Positions 58,103 to 64,000 of a stretch of DNA of 64,000 nucleotides are shown here, in pieces (positions within the stretch are counted from its first letter, which is position 1; each line of letters begins with the position of its first letter). The stretch covers positions 1-64,000 of the forward strand of contig CACYHQ010000004.1 of the NCBI GenBank assembly GCA_902774245.1, read 5' to 3'. The translations under genes were made by a program, and so were the position numbers. The stretch is from an uncultured bacterium (GTDB lineage Bacteria; Verrucomicrobiota; Lentisphaeria; Victivallales; UBA1829). Under the pieces are notes generated by a model. It saw nothing but the letters and a program-made list of their open reading frames with translations. It was not told where the DNA came from and ran no database searches.

Positions 58103-58108
58103 ACCGGA

Positions 58109-59476
58109 TCACTCTCCGTCTATGATATTCAGCGGGATGATCTCCCGGACCTCATCCCGGCTGTATTCCGTGGTAATGCCCGCGGACTGGCGGAACGAGA
58201 ACCTTTTCGAGTCGTCGGAATACTTGTCGGTCAGGCGGCCGGTGTACTTGCTGCCGTTTTTCAGGATGATCGTGGTGTCGGGCAGCCACGCCTTGATCTC
58301 CGACACCTGTTCGGTCTTGCCCTTGCCGACCTTGACCGTAATGTTCTGAACATCGGGCTTGGCATGCTTGTTCGACACGGTGATCGTGTGTTCGCCGGAG
58401 GTGAGGTTCTTGATCGTCACGCGCTTGGAGACGTCGCGGGATTTTCCTTCCGGTTCGGTCCGGCAGATGAACTTGCCGTCAAGATAAACGTTCATGCCGG
58501 GCGGGTTCACGGAGAGAATGATGCTGCCGAGGTTCGAATCGAGCGTGAACGTGCGGTTCATGGGCTCGCCGGGATGGACCGTGACGGTCTGTTCGAGCGT
58601 GTCATAGCCGTCCTTGCTCAGACGGACCGTGTAGTCGCCGGCCTCGATGACGTCGCGTTTGTAGGGCGTCACGCCGTAGTCGATGCCGTTGATGAAGAGC
58701 GCCGCACCGGTGGGGACGCTTTCGATCGAAAGGGAGCCGGGAAGCATTTCCATCTGGGCGTTGAGTTCGGTCGTCTCGTCGCGGTTCACCGTGACGATCT
58801 TCTCGAAGGGCTTGTAGCCGTTTTTCGTGAGGCGGATCTTGTGCTGGCCCTGTTCGAGGAAGTCCTTGAACGGCGTAGTGCCGTAGGACTGGCCGTCGAT
58901 CTCGATCTCGGCGGCTTCCGGGGTGCTGTCCAGCGCCAGCGTGCCGATGTTGTTCATCAGCGGCACGTTGATCAGGATCGGACGGCCGTTCTGCACTTTC
59001 CAGGAGATGTCGCGGCGCGTATACCCCTGCATCTGCACGGAGGCGGAATAAGATCCGAGCGCGAGATCGGGCAGCAGGACGGGCGTGTCGCCGATGTCCT
59101 TCCCGTTCATCTGCACATGCGCGCCGGTGGGTTCGGAGTCGATGATCACGGTAGCATTTTCCGGCACGAGTTCGACATGCGCCTCGACCTGGCGGCCGGG
59201 CACGACGGTCACAGGCAACCACGCGGGCTCATAGCCGTCCATCGCGAACTTCACGATGTACATGGCGGACGGCACAGGATTTGTCACGCGCGGGGTGGTA
59301 CCGATGACCTTGCCGAGGATGGAGACTTCCGCGCCGGACGGATCGGACGTGATGTTCATGCTGCCGTAGTCGCTCGTATCCTGTTCTGGAGCCTTCTTTT
59401 CGCAGGAAGGCAGAAGGACGAGCGCCGCCGCGGCGCAGACGGCACAGACAACAGAGAGAATAAGTCGTTTCATCAT
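58109..59476 (-). CDS. PEGA-repeat lipoprotein
   Basis: The 455-residue protein has a lipoprotein signal (lipobox LPSC) and four or five PEGA-type repeats of about 70-75 residues. Each has the pattern SxPxGAxVxxNGxxxGxTP, for example SDPSGAEVSILGKVIGTTP near residue 44 and SVPTGAALFINGIDYGVTP near 257. A C-terminal part has LKNGSKYTGRLTDKYSDD. PEGA domains are surface modules thought to bind cell-wall or protein partners. ATG pairs at 59476 and 59473 are alternatives. It follows the FHA gene without a gap. Confidence 0.82.
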   Translation of the reverse strand: MMKRLILSVVCAVCAAAALVLLPSCEKKAPEQDTSDYGSMNITSDPSGAEVSILGKVIGTTPRVTNPVPSAMYIVKFAMDGYEPAWLPVTVVPGRQVEAHVELVPENATVIIDSEPTGAHVQMNGKDIGDTPVLLPDLALGSYSASVQMQGYTRRDISWKVQNGRPILINVPLMNNIGTLALDSTPEAAEIEIDGQSYGTTPFKDFLEQGQHKIRLTKNGYKPFEKIVTVNRDETTELNAQMEMLPGSLSIESVPTGAALFINGIDYGVTPYKRDVIEAGDYTVRLSKDGYDTLEQTVTVHPGEPMNRTFTLDSNLGSIILSVNPPGMNVYLDGKFICRTEPEGKSRDVSKRVTIKNLTSGEHTITVSNKHAKPDVQNITVKVGKGKTEQVSEIKAWLPDTTIILKNGSKYTGRLTDKYSDDSKRFSFRQSAGITTEYSRDEVREIIPLNIIDGE

Positions 59477-59477
59477 A

Positions 59478-60929
59478 TCATTTATTCCCCGGAGACAGTT
59501 TTTTCTCGATGTTGATTTTTGTTTCCCGGATCTTCCGGTAGGTCTCGCTGTCGGCCGGGAAGATCGAAAGCAGGCGGTTGCACTCGGCAACGGCCTTGTC
59601 GTATTCGCGGAGTTCGTAGAAGAGACGGACATTCTTCTGACCTTCCAGACGGATCTCCTCAAGTTTGGCTTCGGCCTTCGCGAGACCGTCGCGGGCGGTC
59701 TTCCACTCCACCGGCTTCGGATCGTCGAAGAGCTGGTAGCGCCTCAGGGCGAGCTTGTAGTTCGTGATGGCTTTCGGCAGGTTGGACGGCGTGGTGTCGA
59801 TGCTGCGGAAGGCCTCTTCGGCGACGAAAAGGAACGTACGGGCGTCTTCCAGGATGCGATCGACGTTCTGCGAAATCACGCCGAGGTCGTATTCGTCGAG
59901 CAGCGTCTCGTTGATGATGGTCTCCACACGGTTGAACGTCTCGGAGACGTCGTTGGACACCTTCACGTCGCAGAATTTGTTGTCGAATCCGACCATGATG
60001 CGGCGGTGCTGGCGGTTGTCCTGCGAGGTCCCGGCGATCTTCTCCTGCTGGAGTTCCATGAACCCGGTATCCAGGATCTGCTGTTTGAGCCTGGCGATCA
60101 GCGTGTCGGGGATGGGATCCTTGAAGAGCTCATAGTAACGGCGCTTGTTCTGCGGCTCGTCCAGCGTGACCTCCATCTGGCCGTTCTCGATCTGAAGCAC
60201 GAAACGGAACACCTTGATCCCGTCCTCCACGGACTCTTTTTCGTAGTAGAGGACAAAGGGATTGTCGACCTTCTTTTTCGGCGGGGGCTGATTGGAGGGC
60301 GTCCGCGGGGCTTCCAGTTTGAGGAACAGCCCCAGGCCGACGATGGCGGCCAGGATCACGATCAGGGCGAAGATCACGTTGCTCAGGATCTTTTTGGAGC
60401 CGGACGGACGCGGCTTGTCCTGTTGCTTCTTGAAAAGGCCATGCGGAACCTCGGCGGAAGAAACGGGTGCGGAGGCTGCCGGAGCGGCTTTCGGCTGTTC
60501 CTGGACCGGCGCAGGATCGACCGGGATCGAAGATGTCGTGTTCTGCGGACGGAAGAAGAACGGCTGCTGAGGCTGCGCGGACGGAGTTGGCTGAGGCTGC
60601 GGAGCGGCGGACGGGGCGGGATTCGCGGCCGGAGTCGCGCCGGAATCCAGAAATCGCAGAAGCTGGTCGCCGATTGAAATGACGGTCCCCGGGGCAAGCG
60701 GGGAAGCCCCGATCACGGGAACATCGTCGACGAGCGTGCCGTTGGTGCTGCCGAGGTCACGGATCAGCCAGTTTCCAGCGGCGTCGCGTTCGATTTTCGC
60801 ATGGTAACGCGAGACGCCCCCCATCGGCAGCTGGATGGTGTTGTCGCTCTCGCGGCCGATCGTCGCGCCGGCCGGCGAAAGCTCCATCGTCTGCCCGGTC
60901 AGGGCGCCGTTCAAATACATGATTTTCAT
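59478..60929 (-). CDS. FHA-domain membrane protein
   Basis: The 483-residue protein has an N-terminal FHA domain (residues 1 to about 95) with IGRESDNTIQLP, VSRYHAKIE and LGSTNGTLVDD. A Pro/Gln/Ala-rich linker (about 105-175) and a single membrane helix (about 190-215) follow, and then a C-terminal region of helical repeats ending EYDKAVAECNRLLSIFP, TPR-like. FHA domains bind phosphothreonine peptides. The ATG at 60929 has GGAGA upstream; the DUF192 gene overlaps it by 4 bases. Gene order suggests function with the Tad apparatus. Confidence 0.82.
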   Translation of the reverse strand: MKIMYLNGALTGQTMELSPAGATIGRESDNTIQLPMGGVSRYHAKIERDAAGNWLIRDLGSTNGTLVDDVPVIGASPLAPGTVISIGDQLLRFLDSGATPAANPAPSAAPQPQPTPSAQPQQPFFFRPQNTTSSIPVDPAPVQEQPKAAPAASAPVSSAEVPHGLFKKQQDKPRPSGSKKILSNVIFALIVILAAIVGLGLFLKLEAPRTPSNQPPPKKKVDNPFVLYYEKESVEDGIKVFRFVLQIENGQMEVTLDEPQNKRRYYELFKDPIPDTLIARLKQQILDTGFMELQQEKIAGTSQDNRQHRRIMVGFDNKFCDVKVSNDVSETFNRVETIINETLLDEYDLGVISQNVDRILEDARTFLFVAEEAFRSIDTTPSNLPKAITNYKLALRRYQLFDDPKPVEWKTARDGLAKAEAKLEEIRLEGQKNVRLFYELREYDKAVAECNRLLSIFPADSETYRKIRETKINIEKKLSPGNK

Positions 60930-61363
60930 ACTGTCGGATTCTCCTTGCCGGGGCACACAGTGCTTTGTTCCCCGGCTGTATGAGTGGAATACTTGGTCCG
61001 TTTCTCCGGCGGGACCGTCTCGGCGTTCAAATCAAGCCGGTCGCCGGGCATTGTCCCCGTGTGCGCGAGCGCGCCCGCGGGAAGCTCGATCACAGACTGC
61101 GCCCCCCTGCACCAGATGGCGGGCCGCCAGGGACGGCAGTCCGGGTGCGTCGCCAGGACGGTGTTGTCCGCCCCGAGGAAGATCACGTCTATGGGAAACG
61201 TCATAAAAAACGTATGGATGCTGGAACATGACGGAAAGACCATCGCGTCGATCCCGATCTGATCGAACGGGCGTCCGATCATCCCCCGCAGGCGGTCGCC
61301 GAACGACACGGCCTGAAAGGTCCGGTAGGAAAGCACGGTCTGTCTAGTCAGGTTCCGGATCAT
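60926..61363 (-). CDS. DUF192 family protein
   Basis: The 145-residue protein matches DUF192 in its first 110 residues: RLRGMIGRPFDQIGIDAMVFP, IHTFFMTFPIDVIFLGADNTV and SVIELPAGALAH. The tail is polar. DUF192 proteins are small beta-fold proteins of unknown function, often exported; this one lacks a clear signal peptide and begins MIRNLTRQTVL. It overlaps tadC by 4 bases and the FHA gene by 4 bases, so it is firmly in the Tad operon. Confidence 0.85.
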   Translation of the reverse strand: MIRNLTRQTVLSYRTFQAVSFGDRLRGMIGRPFDQIGIDAMVFPSCSSIHTFFMTFPIDVIFLGADNTVLATHPDCRPWRPAIWCRGAQSVIELPAGALAHTGTMPGDRLDLNAETVPPEKRTKYSTHTAGEQSTVCPGKENPTV

Positions 61364-62238
61364 TGGAACATCTCCAGGGCGCGCATCAGCATCGGCGCGA
61401 TGACAACGGTGAACACAGCGGGGAAGATCAGCAACGCCACCGGGAACAGGATTTTCACGGGGGCCTCGCTCGCAAGCTTTTCGGCACGGGCGAACCGTTT
61501 CGCGCGGAGCTGTTCCGCCTGAATTCTCAGGACCTGACCGATGCTCACGCCGAGTTCGTCGGACTGGATGATCGCGTTCATGACGCTGGTCAGCTCGGGT
61601 TGGCGGACGCGCTGCGTCATTTCCTTCAGGGCGGTCTGGCGCGGCTTGCCGAGCTGGATCTCGTGCAGCGCCTTGCGGAGTTCAAGTCCGAGTTCGTCCG
61701 CCGCGCGCCGCCCGAGAATATCGCGCAGAGCCGTCACGAAGTCCTTGCCCGCTTCGACCGACAGAGTCAGCAGGTCCAGCACGTTCGGCAGGGCTTTCAG
61801 GATTTGAAGATGGCGTTTCGCGATCAGGCTCCTGAGCCACACCTGCGGATACAGCACCGCACAGAACAGCACCAGAATCCCGGCCATCGCGTTGTCCGCG
61901 GCGAAAAAGAGGATCGTGAAAAAAATGCCGAACGCGCCGAACAGGATGCGGACCGTCATGAACTGTTCGGCCGTCAGGACCTGTTCGTAGCCCGCCATGG
62001 CGAGCTGTTCGCGGAGTTTCTTCATCGTCCCGCCGAGGGACTCCGATTCGCAGAGCCGCCGGAAGTTCGGCGAGAAGGGCAGGAAGATACGGAACAGCAC
62101 CGGAATAGGCCGGGCGTCCTCGCCGAACTGCGCCTTCTCGACGTCGATCGCAGAGACCATCTCCGCCACGAGCAGCACCACTGCCGCCGCGCACAGACCG
62201 GCGAAAACACTTGCGAGAAGCATGTAAACCTGATCCAT
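61360..62238 (-). CDS. tadC: Tad secretion inner-membrane protein TadC
   Basis: The 292-residue protein has the T2SSF domain of Tad/Flp pilus platforms. Membrane helices are near residues 5-27, 97-117, 119-139 and 262-285. The block LPNVLDLLTLSVEAGKDFVTALRDI near 150 and QSDELGVSIGQVLRIQAEQLR near 229 are typical. AAGGAGG precedes the ATG by 8 bases. With TadB it forms the inner-membrane platform. Confidence 0.87.
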   Translation of the reverse strand: MDQVYMLLASVFAGLCAAAVVLLVAEMVSAIDVEKAQFGEDARPIPVLFRIFLPFSPNFRRLCESESLGGTMKKLREQLAMAGYEQVLTAEQFMTVRILFGAFGIFFTILFFAADNAMAGILVLFCAVLYPQVWLRSLIAKRHLQILKALPNVLDLLTLSVEAGKDFVTALRDILGRRAADELGLELRKALHEIQLGKPRQTALKEMTQRVRQPELTSVMNAIIQSDELGVSIGQVLRIQAEQLRAKRFARAEKLASEAPVKILFPVALLIFPAVFTVVIAPMLMRALEMFQ

Positions 62239-62251
62239 ATCCCGTCCCTCC

Positions 62252-63151
62252 TTACACGTCGATCGTCGTGATTTTCCGGATCCAGAGGAACCCGCAGACG
62301 ACCATGATCACGACCGCGATCAGGACCACGATCCCGACCAGAGACCCGAAGAATGCGTCCATCAGATCGGGCGCGAGACGCATCATCGCGAACATCAGCA
62401 CGAACGGCACGGACGCGATCAGCCACGCCTGCATGCGTCCCTGGGAAGTCAGGGCGCGCACGCGCTGCATGATGCGCATGCGTTCGCGGATCACGCCGGC
62501 GAGTTCCTCCAGCACGGAGGTCAGTTCGCCGCCTGTCTGGCGCGCCGTAATGATCGCCACGGCGACAAGCTCGAAGTCCTGCGACTCCAGACGGTCCGCC
62601 ATCTTGCGGAGCGCGGTGTCGAACTGCACGCCGAGGCGGAGTTCCTGCAGGAGCAAAGTAAATTCAAAAGAAATGGGATACCGGTTCTCCGAAGCGACGT
62701 TTTCCAGCGCCTGCGTGATGCTGAACCCGGCCTTCAGGGCGCTGCTCATGGAAAGGAGCGCGTCTTCCAGCTGTTCGTTGAACTTCGCCAGACGCTGTTT
62801 TTTCAGCATTCTCAGGTAAAATCTGGGCGCAAGGAACGCAACGACGGCCGAGATCGTTCCGATCGCGATCGTGCGGATCCAGTTGACCTCGTCCGACAGA
62901 AACGAGCTCAGGCCGCCGAACAGGATGAACGAAACGGCGGCGATCGCGATGCTCAGGTCCAGGATCCGGTTCGCGGGAAGCTGAAGCAGAACGTCGTCCA
63001 GTTCGACCGCGGCTTCGGCAAGGAAACGTTCCTTGTAACGTGCCGAGGTGTAAGATGTGAACTCCACGATCACGAACGTGGCGAAGAGCGCGCACAGTCC
63101 CGCGCAGACCGACGCCAGCAGATACATGTTGTCGTAAATAAAGTCCATCAT
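62252..63151 (-). CDS. tadB: Tad secretion inner-membrane protein TadB
   Basis: The 299-residue protein is the second T2SSF-type platform protein. Membrane helices lie near residues 9-29, 85-110 and two near the C-terminus (245-295). The block FNEQLEDALLSMSSALKAGFSITQALENVA near 120 and TARQTGGELTSVLEELAGVIRERM near 208 are typical for TadB. It starts two bases after the tadA stop. Confidence 0.87.
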   Translation of the reverse strand: MMDFIYDNMYLLASVCAGLCALFATFVIVEFTSYTSARYKERFLAEAAVELDDVLLQLPANRILDLSIAIAAVSFILFGGLSSFLSDEVNWIRTIAIGTISAVVAFLAPRFYLRMLKKQRLAKFNEQLEDALLSMSSALKAGFSITQALENVASENRYPISFEFTLLLQELRLGVQFDTALRKMADRLESQDFELVAVAIITARQTGGELTSVLEELAGVIRERMRIMQRVRALTSQGRMQAWLIASVPFVLMFAMMRLAPDLMDAFFGSLVGIVVLIAVVIMVVCGFLWIRKITTIDV

Positions 63152-63152
63152 C

Positions 63153-64000
63153 TCACACGCCCCCCCTCATGCCGGGCTTCTTCGGCGGGGTAAAGATGGA
63201 GATGTCGAGGTCGAGATTCGCGCGGCGGATGTCCTCCATAAAGGTCGGGATCGCCCCGGTCGGCTCGAAATGTCCGAGCAGACGCCCGTCCTCGCCCCAG
63301 CCGTCCTGCTTGAACGTAAAGAGGTCCTGCATGGTGATGATGTCGCCCTCCATCTTGGTGATCTCGCTCACGCAGACCACCTTGCGGCTGCCGTCCTTCT
63401 CGCGGTTGATCTGGACGATGATGGAGATGGCGGACGCGATCTGTTCGCGGATGGCGCGCAGCGGCAGGTCGAAACCTGCCATCAGGACGAGCGTTTCCAG
63501 GCGGGCGAGCGCGTCGCGCGGGGAGTTGGCGTGGATGGTGGTCAGCGAGCCGTCGTGACCGGTGTTCATCGCCTGAAGCATATCGAGCGCCTCGCCGCCG
63601 CGGCATTCGCCGATGACGATACGGTCGGGACGCATGCGCAGGGAGTTCCGCACCAGGTCGCGGATCGTGACCTCGCCCTTGCCTTCGATATTGGCCGGGC
63701 GGGATTCGAGGCGGACGAGGTGTTCCTGCCTCAACTGGAGTTCGGCGGCGTCTTCGATGGTGATGATGCGTTCCTTCGCGGGCAGATAGCCGCTCAGGAT
63801 GTTCAGCAGGGTCGTCTTGCCGGAACCCGTACCGCCGGAGATCAGGATGTTCTTGCGTATCTTCACGCAGATGTCGAGGAAATGCGCGATTTCGGCCGTG
63901 ATCGAGCCGTAGGAGATCAGATTCTCCACCGTGAGCGGCGTTTTCGCAAACTTACGGATCGTGATCGAGGGGCCGACCAGGGAAAGCGGCGGGATGATCG
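63153..64000 (-). CDS. tadA: Tad/CpaF-type secretion ATPase, partial
   Basis: Only the C-terminal 281 codons are in the window; the frame is open to the edge, where it reads [16 protein letters not shown], typical of CpaF. The Walker A motif is [11 protein letters not shown], the Asp-box is [12 protein letters not shown], Walker B is [18 protein letters not shown] and the His box is [13 protein letters not shown]. It powers Flp pilus assembly or Tad export. The gene continues beyond base 64000; the GTG at 63929 is internal, not a start. Confidence 0.92.
   Translation of the reverse strand, partial: IIPPLSLVGPSITIRKFAKTPLTVENLISYGSITAEIAHFLDICVKIRKNILISGGTGSGKTTLLNILSGYLPAKERIITIEDAAELQLRQEHLVRLESRPANIEGKGEVTIRDLVRNSLRMRPDRIVIGECRGGEALDMLQAMNTGHDGSLTTIHANSPRDALARLETLVLMAGFDLPLRAIREQIASAISIIVQINREKDGSRKVVCVSEITKMEGDIITMQDLFTFKQDGWGEDGRLLGHFEPTGAIPTFMEDIRRANLDLDISIFTPPKKPGMRGGV

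Overview
The window looks like chromosomal DNA of an anaerobic, outer-membrane-bearing bacterium, most likely a gut-type member of the Lentisphaerota (PVC superphylum). This is inference from gene content, not from a marker gene. The supporting genes are secreted GH115 and GH29 glycosidases, a pseudopilin-like protein with an LIELLVV N-terminus, a 2662-residue repeat protein with no classical signal peptide, a histone-H1-like protein, HldD for LPS heptose, HydE for [FeFe]-hydrogenase maturation, and Tad/Cpa secretion genes. Coding DNA is GC-rich, so long antisense shadow ORFs abound. Promoters are easy to see: TTGA-type -35 boxes lie 16-17 bases from TATATT- or TATAGT-like -10 boxes.

Layout. 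1-2.1 kb: a frameshifted DUF4942-like gene, a small hydrophobic protein and tRNA-Arg(UCU). 2.1-8 kb: divergent alpha-glucuronidase (GH115) and alpha-L-fucosidase (GH29), then a pseudopilin-like protein. 8.7-12.3 kb: an Rrf2 regulator divergent from a cysK remnant, an exported Cys-rich protein and an HD protein; then DUF1805, flavodoxin and DUF3793, the last two behind a 186-nt structured leader. 12.4-15.3 kb: a fragment of a metal P-type ATPase, then nadA, an internally deleted mnmA and hydE. 15.7-26.3 kb: a probable ten-gene operon with two secretin-like proteins, two complete NMT1/SsuA-type ABC transporters, a QueG-like Fe-S protein and a DUF1847 protein. 26.8-34.8 kb: the giant repeat protein. 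35-40.2 kb: a SpoIIE-type phosphatase, a small lipoprotein, hldD, a Gfo/Idh/MocA oxidoreductase, ispE and a membrane protein. 40.3-46.2 kb: an acidic secreted protein, an ArsB/NhaD/SLC13-type transporter with an EIIA-CBS partner, and a duplicated-domain secreted protein. 46.4-49.8 kb: adk, map, infA, hup and hisS. 49.9-57.6 kb: an AsmA-like protein, the H1-like protein, pdxA, queD, small membrane proteins, a NIF3-C-like protein and rsmG. 58.1-64 kb: PEGA, FHA and DUF192 proteins with tadC, tadB and a partial tadA.

Three themes stand out. First, several genes carry deletions: cysK is reduced in frame to its two ends, mnmA has lost its middle in frame, DUF4942 is frameshifted, and only the tail of a metal ATPase remains. 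Second, two tandem ABC transporters whose binding proteins share a Cys-Cys-Arg motif are linked to two Cys-rich redox or metal proteins; this is the best candidate for an undescribed system. Third, there are regulatory elements not explained by the genes: a structured leader closed by a perfect 15-bp helix and loosely resembling a cobalamin riboswitch, and a spaced two-block motif shared by the giant protein and a secreted protein that may be an alternative-sigma promoter.
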